DNA from: JAGQVA01 sp033764335
Lineage (GTDB): Bacteria; Bacteroidota; Bacteroidia; J057
NCBI GenBank assembly: GCA_033764335.1
Contig: JANRJC010000024.1
Span: 23,032-87,031, forward strand
Length of the DNA stretch: 64,000 bases
Direction of reading: 5' to 3'
Shown here: one piece after another, positions 23,843 to 32,370 of the stretch
Layout of the letters: every line of letters begins with the position of its first letter
How positions within the stretch are numbered: position 1 is the stretch's first letter
The notes under the pieces: model-generated
Databases searched by the model: none
What the model was told of the DNA's origin: nothing
The model's input: the letters and a program-made list of their open reading frames with translations, nothing else
Made by a program: the position numbers and the translations under genes

Positions 23843-25129
23843 ATGTCGAAGACCATGGAATTAAATGAGACTGTAGAACTAAAAATCGGAGGGCAAAGTT
23901 TTTCATTACCGGTGCTGACCGGAACTTATAATGAAAAGGGTATTGATATTTCCAAACTGAGAGATCAGACAGGGTATGTTACACTGGACTTCGGCTATAA
24001 AAATACCGGTGCTACCACCAGCAAAATCACGTTTATTGACGGTGATCTTGGGATACTGGAGCATTGTGGCTATCCCATTGAGCAGCTTGCCGGCAACGCT
24101 TCTTTACTGGAAGTAGCCTATCTGCTTTTGTATGGAGAACTTCCCGATAGCTCAAAACTTCAGGCTTTTGAGCAAAATATCATGCCTTATATCAAACCGC
24201 CGGAAGGAATTAGGGCAATATTGGATGCGATGCCGGTGGAAACGCACCCTATGGGAATGCTTTCGGTACTCTATACCGCCCTTTCTGGTTTTTACCCAGA
24301 ATCGGAAGATTCCTGGTCCGATGAAGGCGTCCGTTGGCGTTCGATCTATCGCCTTCTGGGGCATATGCCCGCAATGGCAGCCTATATTTATCGCCGCAAA
24401 AACGGGCTTAAATACATTGATCCTGATCCGTCGCTTGGTTATGTGGCCAACTTTCTCCACATGATGCACGGCAAAGCAGATGCAGCAACTGCCGAAGCGC
24501 TGGATACTTTACTGGTGCTTCACGCCGACCACGAGCAAAATTGTTCGACTTCTACGGTGCGTTTTGTCGGGTCTTCCGGCACAAATTTATTCGCAGCAGT
24601 AGGTGCGGGAAATAATGCGCTGTGGGGACCGCTTCACGGCGGAGCCAATCAGGCAGTTTTGGAAATGCTGGAGGCAATTCACAATGATGGAGGTGATACC
24701 GAACGTTACCTCAGCAAAGCCAAAGATAAAAACGATCCTTTCCGCCTTATGGGCTTTGGACACCGGGTTTATAAAAATTATGACCCCCGCGCCAAAGTGA
24801 TTAAAAAATATGCAGATCGGATTCTGGATGAGTTTAATATTGACGATCCGGTGCTCGATATAGCGAAAGGCCTGGAAAAAGCGGCACTGGCAGATTCCTA
24901 TTTCTCCGACCGCAAACTGTTTCCCAATGTGGATTTTTACTCCGGGATCATTTACCGGGCAATGGGCATCCCGGTGGATATGTTTACGGTCATGTTTGCT
25001 TTTGGTCGTCTCCCCGGATGGATCGCCCAATGGAAAGAAATGCGGGAGCACGGGGAACCTATCGGACGCCCCCGCCAGATTTATACTGGCTACACCAAAA
25101 GAGATTATGTGCCTATCGAAAACAGATAA
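23843..25129 (+). CDS. gltA: citrate synthase
   Basis: A 428-residue type II citrate synthase, which condenses oxaloacetate with acetyl-CoA at entry to the TCA cycle. The conserved blocks are all there: LADHEQNCSTSTVR-like HADHEQNCSTSTVR, GPLHGGANQAVLEML with its active-site His, GFGHRVYKNYDPRA with the second His, and FYSGIIYRAMGIP near the Asp region. The N-terminal beta domain (LKIGGQSFSLPVL) is typical of the long bacterial form. The gene stands alone with its own promoter and a strong terminator behind it. Confidence 0.95.
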   Translation: MSKTMELNETVELKIGGQSFSLPVLTGTYNEKGIDISKLRDQTGYVTLDFGYKNTGATTSKITFIDGDLGILEHCGYPIEQLAGNASLLEVAYLLLYGELPDSSKLQAFEQNIMPYIKPPEGIRAILDAMPVETHPMGMLSVLYTALSGFYPESEDSWSDEGVRWRSIYRLLGHMPAMAAYIYRRKNGLKYIDPDPSLGYVANFLHMMHGKADAATAEALDTLLVLHADHEQNCSTSTVRFVGSSGTNLFAAVGAGNNALWGPLHGGANQAVLEMLEAIHNDGGDTERYLSKAKDKNDPFRLMGFGHRVYKNYDPRAKVIKKYADRILDEFNIDDPVLDIAKGLEKAALADSYFSDRKLFPNVDFYSGIIYRAMGIPVDMFTVMFAFGRLPGWIAQWKEMREHGEPIGRPRQIYTGYTKRDYVPIENR

Positions 25130-25162
25130 AGTGGATTACTGAAAAATTTGTCTATTTTTGCA

Positions 25163-25205
25163 GGGGTTAATAATAGTTATTGTTAACCCCTTTTTTATTT
25201 TTACA
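25163..25205 (+). terminator. strong rho-independent terminator after gltA
   Basis: GGGGTTAA (25163-25170) pairs with TTAACCCC (25183-25190), and the inner bases TAATA/TATTG extend the stem to about 12 bp. It is followed by TTTTTTATTTTT (25191-25202). It starts 34 bases after the citrate synthase stop. Confidence 0.9.
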
Positions 25206-25220
25206 GGAATTACAAATGAC

Positions 25221-25251
25221 TTTCTGTAATAAAAGTTTTTTCGTAACTTCA
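25221..25251 (+). promoter_or_regulatory. possible promoter of accA
   Basis: TTTC (25221-25224) and TAACTTCA (25244-25251) are 19 bases apart, a degenerate match to the TTTG/TAnnTTTG pair. It lies between the terminator and the accA ATG at 25274, where a promoter is needed. Weak evidence. Confidence 0.35.
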
Positions 25252-25273
25252 TGTTAAGAAAATAGGTAACGAT

Positions 25274-26326
25274 ATGACGCCTAACAATATCTTCGATTTC
25301 GAAAAGCCGATTGTCGAGCTGGAAAACAGGCTGGGAGAGATGAAAAAAATCGCGGAAGACAATGGTGTGGAAATGGACAACGCATCGGCCGATCTGGAAC
25401 GAAAAATACACGATCTCAAAGTTAATATATACCACAACCTGAGCCGTTGGCAAAGAGTTCAGATTTCCCGGCATCCCGAAAGACCGTACGCGCTGGACTA
25501 TATTTCCCACATTTCCACGGATTTTATCGAGCTTTTTGGCGATAGAAATTATCGCGACGACAAAGCCATGATTGGGGGGATGGGAAAAATTGAAGGGCAT
25601 CCGGTGATGTTTATCGGCCAACAAAAAGGCCGTACCACCAAAGAACGGCAATACCGAAATTTCGGTATGCCCAATCCCGAAGGTTACCGTAAAGCTCTCC
25701 GTTTGATGAAGCTTGCGGAAAAGTTTCGCATTCCGGTAGTGGCTCTTATAGACACTCCCGGTGCTTATCCCGGACTTGAAGCCGAAGAAAGGGGGCAGGG
25801 AGAAGCCATTGCCCGCAACCTGCTGGAAATGGCAATCTTAAAAACGCCCATTATCTGTATTGTCATTGGCGAAGGTGCCTCCGGTGGTGCGCTGGGAATC
25901 GGCGTAGGCGACCGGGTTTATATGATGGAAAATACCTGGTATTCGGTTATTAGTCCGGAATCGTGCTCAAGTATCCTCTGGCGTAGTTGGGAAAATAAAG
26001 AACAGGCCGCCGAAGCGCTCCGCCTCACTGCTGCCGATAACCTCGAACTCAATATCATTGATGGAATCATTCGCGAACCACTCGGGGGTGCGCATAAAGA
26101 TCCTCAAACCGCGTTTGATAATGTCAAAAAACAAATCCTCAATGACCTCAAACAACTCGGTCAAATGGATGTCCATTCGCTCGTTTCTTCCCGCATAGAT
26201 AAATTTACCCAAATGGGGGTTTACCTCGAAGCCAGCGAAGATGAAAACATGGCCGCCGTGGTAAGTAGTGTATTGGTCAACTCCGGTAAGGTTGCTGCGG
26301 CCATTACAGAAGATAAATCTCACTAA
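25274..26326 (+). CDS. accA: acetyl-CoA carboxylase carboxyltransferase, subunit alpha
   Basis: A 350-residue AccA, which with AccD transfers the carboxyl group from biotin to acetyl-CoA, making malonyl-CoA for fatty-acid synthesis. It starts with the usual helical segment (FEKPIVELENRLGEMKK) and contains the carboxyltransferase blocks IGQQKGRTTKER, NPEGYRKALRLMKLAEKF, PGAYPGLEAEERGQGEAIA, VIGEGASGGALGIGVGD and YSVISPESCSSILW. The length is slightly above the E. coli form because of a longer C-terminus. It is a single gene between two terminators or promoters; accD is not in the window. Confidence 0.95.
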   Translation: MTPNNIFDFEKPIVELENRLGEMKKIAEDNGVEMDNASADLERKIHDLKVNIYHNLSRWQRVQISRHPERPYALDYISHISTDFIELFGDRNYRDDKAMIGGMGKIEGHPVMFIGQQKGRTTKERQYRNFGMPNPEGYRKALRLMKLAEKFRIPVVALIDTPGAYPGLEAEERGQGEAIARNLLEMAILKTPIICIVIGEGASGGALGIGVGDRVYMMENTWYSVISPESCSSILWRSWENKEQAAEALRLTAADNLELNIIDGIIREPLGGAHKDPQTAFDNVKKQILNDLKQLGQMDVHSLVSSRIDKFTQMGVYLEASEDENMAAVVSSVLVNSGKVAAAITEDKSH

Positions 26327-26393
26327 TTCTGAACGGAAATTTCTTTTTTTCGCATATTTCATCTTCCGGAGGGCGAATTAATTCGTTTGACGC

Positions 26394-26424
26394 TTTAGTA
26401 TTTCCCCGGCATGTATTATTTTTG
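26394..26424 (+). promoter_or_regulatory. promoter of the GldH-like lipoprotein gene
   Basis: TTTA (26394-26397) and the perfect -7 box TATTTTTG (26417-26424) are 19 bases apart; the ATG follows at 26454. Confidence 0.6.
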
Positions 26425-26453
26425 GTTGCGCTTTTTTAGAGGCTTATAAAATC

Positions 26454-26963
26454 ATGACCAAAAAACGTTTCTTCAGCCGGTTCCCCCTGATTTTTCTCCT
26501 GTTACTTTCGTTGGGTTGTGGAGAGATCCGCCCTGTATGGAAAGGCGAAATTAAACTGGCCAACTACGAATTGTTTTATTCGGAGCCTTGTGAGTTTCAG
26601 GTAAATGTACCCCAAATTAAGGACTCTCTCAATGTGATGTTGGAACTGGTAGTAACGTATTATGTAGGGATTACCCGAAACAACCTGCCCCTTTTTATTG
26701 TGCTGGAAGATCAACAGCATAATGTAACGGAATTTACCACCAATGTAGTCCTCAAAGAAGAAGGGGAATGGCTGGGAATGCCCGAAGAAAACGAAATTGA
26801 CTATACCCTCACCCACGTTGCCATACCGGAGTTTAATCTCAACCCCGGCAGTTATGTTCTCCGCCTTTATGCCAATGATGACAGCGAAGAAAAAGTTTAC
26901 GGGGTTGTGAATATCGAGGCAAGGATTTTCGAGGTGGAAGCAGAACCTACGCCGGGATTGTAG
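26454..26963 (+). CDS. gldH: GldH-like gliding-motility lipoprotein
   Basis: A 169-residue lipoprotein: signal peptide with lipobox LSLGC (Cys22), then a single beta-rich domain. The spacing and motifs (NLPLFIVLEDQ, EGEWLGMPEENEIDYTL, FNLNPGSYVLRL, VYGVVNIEARIFE) match my memory of GldH, a lipoprotein needed for gliding and the type IX secretion system in Flavobacterium. The similarity is at pattern level, so the gene name is tentative. T9SS cargo proteins elsewhere in the window fit. The 3' end overlaps the convergent MFS gene by 17 bases. Confidence 0.5.
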   Translation: MTKKRFFSRFPLIFLLLLSLGCGEIRPVWKGEIKLANYELFYSEPCEFQVNVPQIKDSLNVMLELVVTYYVGITRNNLPLFIVLEDQQHNVTEFTTNVVLKEEGEWLGMPEENEIDYTLTHVAIPEFNLNPGSYVLRLYANDDSEEKVYGVVNIEARIFEVEAEPTPGL

Positions 26964-28203
26964 CTGACGTTTTCCGTTGAAAAATAAGTACATAAACCAG
27001 GCCGCCACAAAGTGTCAGGGTCGCTGCGGCAATGATGGGTAGGTTTCCATTTATTGTATTGAGGTAACCCGCAATAATGGGGGGAATCGTCTGCCCCAAT
27101 GATTGAACCGACTGGTTTATTCCCATAATTTCTCCCTGCTGGCGGGCACTCGCCTGTTCGGAAATGACGGTTGTGAGATTCGGGGCGGTAATACCCTGAA
27201 AAGAAGCCGAAAACGGTGTGATGACAAACATCCACCACGCCTGATCCGGGATCAGGATGGTGGCCAGAGCCGCCGCCAGTAGAAAAGGAGTAAAATTTAG
27301 AATTTCCCGCGAAGAAAACCTTCGACTCAATCTCCTGACCGTAAATCCCTGGGTAAATGCCAGCCAGATTCCTACCCAACCAAAAACAACTCCGATATTT
27401 TTTTCGGTGTAATCAAATTTATCAATCAATAACACCGAAAAGAACTGGGTGAAAAAGGTAAAACCCAACGAAAGCAACAATACCACCGAAAAAATCACTC
27501 GAAGCTTTGGCGCTGAAAGGGAAGTCCCAATGTTCCGAAAACCGGTTATCAGGCTGATTTTGCTTGCCTGTTTTTCCTTAAGAGTCTCTTTAAATCGAAA
27601 CTGTACCAGCAGCATATTGACAACCGTTATCCCCGCTGTAAACCAAAATGGTGTGCTGTGATCAAACCAACTTACAACGGTATTGTCCGCTAATATTCCT
27701 CCTATCGCAGGCCCCAGGATAAAACCAATGCCAAAAGCCATGCCTACCAGACCAAAATTTTGTGTTTTGGATTTCGCATCACTTACATCCGCAATCGCAG
27801 AAAGTAAAATAGAAATATTTCCCCCCATAAAACCCGGTAGCATCCGACTGGCAAACAGCAGCCACAGGTTTTGAGTTTTGATCGCCCATGCAAATAATAA
27901 ATAACCCACCGCCGTACCGACCAACGAAAGGGAAAGCAAGGGTTTTCTTCCATGCCGATCGGACAAAGCACCAAGTACAGGTGCTCCGAAAAACTGCATA
28001 AAGGGATAGGACGCCAGCAAAAACCCATAAAGAATGGAACGGGTTTGATGCGCAACATCCGGAGAAAAAAAATGGGCACTTTCTTCAAAAAACAAAGCCG
28101 GTATAACCGGAATAATAATTCCCACTCCCAACATATCAATAAAAACGGTCAGGAATATTGAAAGGATAGATCCCCGGTCGGGTTTGTTGCTGATTTCTGA
28201 CAT
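26947..28203 (-). CDS. MFS transporter, TetA-like (DHA1) drug/proton antiporter family
   Basis: A 418-residue, 12-helix transporter. Helix 1 (FIDMLGVGIIIPVIPAL), the loop 2-3 signature (GALSDRHGRKPLL), the motif-C-like segment of helix 5 (GFILGPAIGGILAD), and GEIMGINQSVQSLGQTIPPIIAG near the end are those of the TetA/multidrug DHA1 group. It would export a hydrophobic compound against protons; the substrate is unknown. It is a single gene with its own promoter. Confidence 0.85.
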   Translation of the reverse strand: MSEISNKPDRGSILSIFLTVFIDMLGVGIIIPVIPALFFEESAHFFSPDVAHQTRSILYGFLLASYPFMQFFGAPVLGALSDRHGRKPLLSLSLVGTAVGYLLFAWAIKTQNLWLLFASRMLPGFMGGNISILLSAIADVSDAKSKTQNFGLVGMAFGIGFILGPAIGGILADNTVVSWFDHSTPFWFTAGITVVNMLLVQFRFKETLKEKQASKISLITGFRNIGTSLSAPKLRVIFSVVLLLSLGFTFFTQFFSVLLIDKFDYTEKNIGVVFGWVGIWLAFTQGFTVRRLSRRFSSREILNFTPFLLAAALATILIPDQAWWMFVITPFSASFQGITAPNLTTVISEQASARQQGEIMGINQSVQSLGQTIPPIIAGYLNTINGNLPIIAAATLTLCGGLVYVLIFQRKTSATIPA

Positions 28204-28225
28204 ATAAAGGTATTTTTACCGCCGC

Positions 28226-28233
28226 CAAAGATA
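28226..28233 (-). promoter_or_regulatory. -7 box of the TetA-like MFS gene
   Basis: The minus strand reads TATCTTTG, a perfect -7 box, 22 bases before the ATG at 28203. The -33 element is not evident. Confidence 0.5.
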
Positions 28234-28255
28234 CCTGCCTGATTTGTATTTTCCG

Positions 28256-28282
28256 TTGTAATCTGAAAATAAAGTAATTTTG
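28256..28282 (+). promoter_or_regulatory. probable promoter of dapF
   Basis: A perfect -7 box TAATTTTG (28275-28282) lies 17 bases before the ATG at 28300. The nearest -33-like element is TTG (28256-28258) with a short 16-base spacer. Confidence 0.5.
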
Positions 28283-28299
28283 TGCCGCAATGAAAATTT

Positions 28300-29091
28300 A
28301 TGAACCTTACTTTTTTTAAATACCAGGGCACAGGCAATGATTTTGTCATGATTGATAACCGGGAAGGAAAGCTGACCGGTGTTTTTAGTCAGGAGCAGAT
28401 TGCTTTTCTGTGTGACCGTCGGTTTGGTATCGGTGCCGATGGTTTTATCCTGCTTAGCCCCGCGGAGGATTGTGATTTTCGCATGATTTATTTCAATAGC
28501 GATGGTCGCGAAAGCACGATGTGTGGCAATGGCGGGCGTTGCCTGGTGGCATTTGCTTTTGACCGGGGCATTCGTCGGGAGGTGTATCGTTTTGAAGCGG
28601 TGGATGGCCTACACGAGGCTACACTCGAAAAGGGTATTGTAAGCCTGGAAATGATTCAACCCCGGGATTTTCGCCGCCTGGATGAATCCGCCTGGTGGTT
28701 AAATACCGGCTCCCCTCATTATGTGCGTTTTTCGAATCAACCGGTAGCGGAAATTAATGTCTATGAGGAGGGTAAGACCATTCGATACAGTCCGGATTTT
28801 GCTGCTACCGGAGGCACTAATGTTAATTTCGTGAATATACTTTCTCCAGACCGGCTGAAAGTCCGCACTTATGAGCGCGGTGTGGAGGATGAAACTTTTA
28901 GCTGTGGAACCGGCGTAACGGCCTGCGCTTATACTCATTTATTCACCCAAACCTCCGGGCTTTCAAAAGTAGTCGTAGAGACAAAAGGCGGTACACTTGC
29001 AGTAGAGGTGCTGAAAATCGGTACACCCCAGGAACGGGTATTTTTGCAGGGGCCTGCAAGGTTTGTTTTTAAAGGAGAAATTAACCTTTAA
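28300..29091 (+). CDS. dapF: diaminopimelate epimerase
   Basis: A 263-residue DapF, which interconverts LL- and meso-diaminopimelate for lysine and peptidoglycan synthesis without a cofactor. The two catalytic cysteines are in their motifs: C75 in MCGNGGR and C202 in SCGTGVTA. The N-terminal FFKYQGTGNDFVMIDN and the GTGSPHYVRF-like block (NTGSPHYVRFS) are conserved. It is a single gene; its stop overlaps the convergent alkane hydroxylase gene by 4 bases. Confidence 0.95.
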   Translation: MNLTFFKYQGTGNDFVMIDNREGKLTGVFSQEQIAFLCDRRFGIGADGFILLSPAEDCDFRMIYFNSDGRESTMCGNGGRCLVAFAFDRGIRREVYRFEAVDGLHEATLEKGIVSLEMIQPRDFRRLDESAWWLNTGSPHYVRFSNQPVAEINVYEEGKTIRYSPDFAATGGTNVNFVNILSPDRLKVRTYERGVEDETFSCGTGVTACAYTHLFTQTSGLSKVVVETKGGTLAVEVLKIGTPQERVFLQGPARFVFKGEINL

Positions 29092-30122
29092 CTCGCGATT
29101 TTTTCCAGTTGCCGGTGCATGACGCGAAACCACAGCGGCGGAAACATTGCCAGCACCATCATGCCGGGATAACCTTGTGGAAGCTGCGGACTTTCGTCAA
29201 AGTGCCTCAGAATCTGATACTTACGACTCGCAAGATAATGGTGATCGGAGTGGCGGGTAAGCTCGTACAACATTATCCTACCCAGGGTACGGTTTGTATT
29301 CCATGAGTGTCGGGGCAAAACCCGCTCATAAACCCCTGTTTTTATTTCTTTCCGCAGCAGCCCGTAGTGTTCGAGGTAGTTGACCGTTTCGAGTTCGAGG
29401 ATCCCGACAAGAGCCGCCCCCAGAAAGGCCAACAGTGGGATAAACCCAAAACAAAGGCCAATGACTACTAAAAAACCAATTTGTATTATTTGAAACCGCA
29501 ACATTTGATTTGCCCATGAAACGACGGGCTGCCGAAGTTTTTGCAAGCGCTGTTTTTCGAGATTCCAGGCGGAGTAATAGCCGTCCCGGATGGATCTCAT
29601 CCAGAATGCGTAGAGAGATTCTCCCTTTCGTGCGGTAGCCGGATCGAGAGGGGTGGCTACATATTTGTGGTGGCCTCGGTTGTGTTCGATAAAAAAATGA
29701 AGGTATAACGAAGTAAGTAAGAGTGCCTGCGACATTCTTTGCTCAAATTTTCGAGGTCGGTGGCCAAGTTCGTGGGCGACATTTATACCAAGTGAGCCGC
29801 AGGCGATGCCCATGCTCAGAATCATGCCCGCCATTTCTCCCGGTGTCAGCGGGGTGCGGAAAAGGTACAGAAAATAAAACAGCAGTCCGTATTGAACCGG
29901 CACATTGAGGTAAAGCAAAATATCGAATATCCAGCGGTTTTTTTTTCGTTCTTCCTGCGAAGGTGAAAAATTGTCTTCCGTCCCGGGCATAAACTGCTCC
30001 AACGCCGGTATCAGGCCAAAAAGTACCCCGATTGCCAGAAAAACCCATGAACCACGGAGATACAGGGAGAGAAAAATCACTCCGGGGACTATATAGGCGA
30101 ACAAGTATTTGAGGTCTTTCAT
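29088..30122 (-). CDS. alkB: alkane 1-monooxygenase (AlkB-type membrane di-iron hydroxylase)
   Basis: A 344-residue membrane enzyme counted from ATG 30122 (MKDLKYLFAYIVPGV); the frame stays open to 30377 but the extension is not hydrophobic and crosses the divergent regulator's promoter area. Several helices surround the three histidine boxes that bind two irons: HELGHR (residues 117-122), HNRGHHKY (147-154) and the late LTRHSDHHYL. The AlkB-specific NYLEHYGL is present. It would oxidise the terminal carbon of alkanes or fatty chains; the electron donors (rubredoxin and its reductase) are not adjacent. Medium-chain or lipid-modifying substrates cannot be told apart. Confidence 0.88.
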   Translation of the reverse strand: MKDLKYLFAYIVPGVIFLSLYLRGSWVFLAIGVLFGLIPALEQFMPGTEDNFSPSQEERKKNRWIFDILLYLNVPVQYGLLFYFLYLFRTPLTPGEMAGMILSMGIACGSLGINVAHELGHRPRKFEQRMSQALLLTSLYLHFFIEHNRGHHKYVATPLDPATARKGESLYAFWMRSIRDGYYSAWNLEKQRLQKLRQPVVSWANQMLRFQIIQIGFLVVIGLCFGFIPLLAFLGAALVGILELETVNYLEHYGLLRKEIKTGVYERVLPRHSWNTNRTLGRIMLYELTRHSDHHYLASRKYQILRHFDESPQLPQGYPGMMVLAMFPPLWFRVMHRQLEKIAS

Positions 30123-30237
30123 ATAGCCAGACAAGGATATTTTCACACGGATTGAGAAAGGGAATTTACAACATTCCGGATTCATAATTCCATTCTTGCC
30201 ATACTTTTCCGATCTTCCCGGCGGAAACGTATTTTTT

Positions 30238-30996
30238 ATGTTAAAAGTCCTGATCATTGAAGACGAACATCTCGCTGCCCGCAGGCTCATCCGCCTTCTG
30301 AAAGATATTGAGCCGGATGTCCAGATTCTCGCTACGCTCGATTCGGTGAAATCCTCCGTCGAATGGCTGGAAGGCAATCAGGCAGACCTGATTTTCCTCG
30401 ATATTCACCTCGCCGACGGCAATAGCTTTTCCATTTTTGACCAGATTCCGGTAAATACTCCCATCATTTTTTCTACGGCTTATGACCAATATGCCATTCG
30501 CGCTTTTAAGGTCAATAGTGTGGACTATTTACTCAAACCAATTGAGAAAGAGGAACTTGCACAAAGTCTGAAAAAATTTCACCAGGCACGCCCGACGGAA
30601 CCTAAAGTGGATATCACCGCCCTTGCCCAGGCACTCCTCGGAAAAAAAACTGCCGAATACCAGAAACGTTTTATGGTGATGACCGGCGATAAAATCAAGT
30701 CGGTTCCCGTGGAGGATGTGGCTTATTTTTTCGGCCAGCAGAAGTATGTATTTCTTATCACCCGCGACAACCGACGTCATATTATTGATACCACCCTTTC
30801 GGTGTTGGAAGAAAGCCTTGATCCGACTCGCTTTTACCGAATCAACCGGCAGTTTATCATTGGCTTTGATTCGATTGTAAACATGGTCGCTTACTCGAAA
30901 AGCCGGGTAAAGGTTGAATTAAACCCTCCCAGCGACATTGAGGCGATTGTCAGTATTGAAAAATCCAAAAGTTTTAAGGATTGGCTGAATGGCTAA
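30238..30996 (+). CDS. LytTR-family response regulator
   Basis: A 252-residue two-domain regulator from ATG 30238 (MLKVLIIEDEHLA). The receiver domain has the phosphoacceptor D55 in LIFLDIHLADG, acidic E9/D10, and K107-like SVDYLLKPI. The C-terminal LytTR DNA-binding domain has RFMVMTGDKIKSVPVEDVAYFFGQQKYVFL and FYRINRQFIIG. LytTR regulators in Bacteroidota are usually paired with a YehU/LytS-type histidine kinase; none is adjacent, so this is an orphan. It is divergent from alkB. Confidence 0.9.
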   Translation: MLKVLIIEDEHLAARRLIRLLKDIEPDVQILATLDSVKSSVEWLEGNQADLIFLDIHLADGNSFSIFDQIPVNTPIIFSTAYDQYAIRAFKVNSVDYLLKPIEKEELAQSLKKFHQARPTEPKVDITALAQALLGKKTAEYQKRFMVMTGDKIKSVPVEDVAYFFGQQKYVFLITRDNRRHIIDTTLSVLEESLDPTRFYRINRQFIIGFDSIVNMVAYSKSRVKVELNPPSDIEAIVSIEKSKSFKDWLNG

Positions 30997-31076
30997 AAAA
31001 CAATGAATTTTTCGGAAAAAATATTACGTTTAGGAGCACTCGTGATACCAAAACACAAATTACCTAACCTTCTATC

Positions 31077-32351
31077 ATGAAAAAATACTCGCTTATCCTC
31101 CTTGTTATTCTTTTGTCTTTTCGCCTTTATAGCCAGAATTGTCTTCCCGGCTGGGCATATTATCAAGAACTTACCTTTGATCATAGCTCCGGTGCAGATT
31201 CCCTTTTTAATGTGCAATTGACCGCAGAGTTAAATACCGCAGACCTGCTAAGCCAGGGCAAAATCCGGAGCAATCTCAGTGACCTCCGAGTGGTGATGCA
31301 GGATTGTACGCCTGTGCCTTTTTATGTAGATAGTGCAGCCAATTCCAGCCAGAATCGCATTTGGGTGAAAGTCCCCCTGGTTCCTGCTCAGGAAAATATT
31401 ACCCTTCGGGTTTATTACGGCAACCCTAATGTAAACGCTGTCGCCAGCGGCGACGATACTTTTTTGTTTTTTGACGATTTTTCCGGTGATTCTGTGGACA
31501 TGACCAAATGGGAGCCGGTAGGTGAATATGCCCAAATAGACATCGTGGACAATGCGCTGCGGTATTCAAGTACCTATTCCTCGGCAACCGGAGCGCGTTT
31601 TAAATACCTTCGCTCTTCCGCCGTTTTTTCCGAATCAGTATGGATGGATTTTCGTATCCGCCAAGCTAATTCGCAGGAGTTTGGGTTTAGCAGTGATGAT
31701 TCTCTTTTGCAGCGATATATGCTGCGATATCAACTCCCCGGTGATACGATCCGTATTCTTGCGGTAATGAGTGATACAATTTCGAACGGTTATGCTACAA
31801 TCACGGATTTTCCCCGTGTGTATATTCCCCGTGAGACTTTCCAAACGATCCGGCTGAAAGCAAAAATCAGCGATAATAACAAGTTTACCCTGGAGGAAAT
31901 TTACAACCTCGACAATGGAAGTGAAAATACCAGCGGACTGGAATTTCCCTTTTTCGACATGTCGGGTTTTCACTTTATGCTGACTTCTTTTTCTAATAGT
32001 CAGTATGTTTATCTGGACCATATCAAAGTGTGGCCGGCAGTGGAAAACCGCCCCGAAGGCACAGCGGGTGCAGAAGTAAACAACCCGGTTTTTGTGGGTA
32101 TCGAACCTGACATGCTGGTCGGATTAAAAATTTACCCCAACCCCGCCACGGATAAAATTCAGATCGAGTGGACCGATTCGAGAAGGGTAGAGTCGGTGAA
32201 ACTATTGGATATTACGGGGAAAGTGGTTCTTGAAAAAATAACTCCCATAGGCCTGTTGAACGTCGAAAATCTTCCCAATGGACTATACTTGGTTCAGTTG
32301 TTTCATCAGGGAAAGATTGTGGGAAATAAACGGGTGGAGTTGATCCGATAA
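31077..32351 (+). CDS. secreted DUF2341 protein with T9SS type A sorting domain
   Basis: A 424-residue exported protein: signal peptide (cleavage near LYSQ, residue 20), a DUF2341 domain (GWAYYQELTFDHS...LRVVMQDCTPVPFYVDS...ITLRVYYGNPNV), then a concanavalin-like beta region (FLFFDDFSGDSVDMTKWEPVG), and a C-terminal T9SS sorting domain (IYPNPATDKIQIEW...NGLYLVQLF). It is a likely T9SS cargo exposed at the surface. DUF2341 often occurs in carbohydrate-binding or adhesive proteins. It is followed after 19 bases by the S9 peptidase. Confidence 0.82.
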   Translation: MKKYSLILLVILLSFRLYSQNCLPGWAYYQELTFDHSSGADSLFNVQLTAELNTADLLSQGKIRSNLSDLRVVMQDCTPVPFYVDSAANSSQNRIWVKVPLVPAQENITLRVYYGNPNVNAVASGDDTFLFFDDFSGDSVDMTKWEPVGEYAQIDIVDNALRYSSTYSSATGARFKYLRSSAVFSESVWMDFRIRQANSQEFGFSSDDSLLQRYMLRYQLPGDTIRILAVMSDTISNGYATITDFPRVYIPRETFQTIRLKAKISDNNKFTLEEIYNLDNGSENTSGLEFPFFDMSGFHFMLTSFSNSQYVYLDHIKVWPAVENRPEGTAGAEVNNPVFVGIEPDMLVGLKIYPNPATDKIQIEWTDSRRVESVKLLDITGKVVLEKITPIGLLNVENLPNGLYLVQLFHQGKIVGNKRVELIR

Positions 32352-32370
32352 GAAAGAATAAAACATTTTA

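Noticed and set aside
25153..25205. A perfect -7-like TATTTTTG (25153-25160) just before the hairpin after gltA, as if a small RNA were encoded
   Set aside because: There is no -33 element at 17-21 bases and the RNA would be only the terminator hairpin itself.
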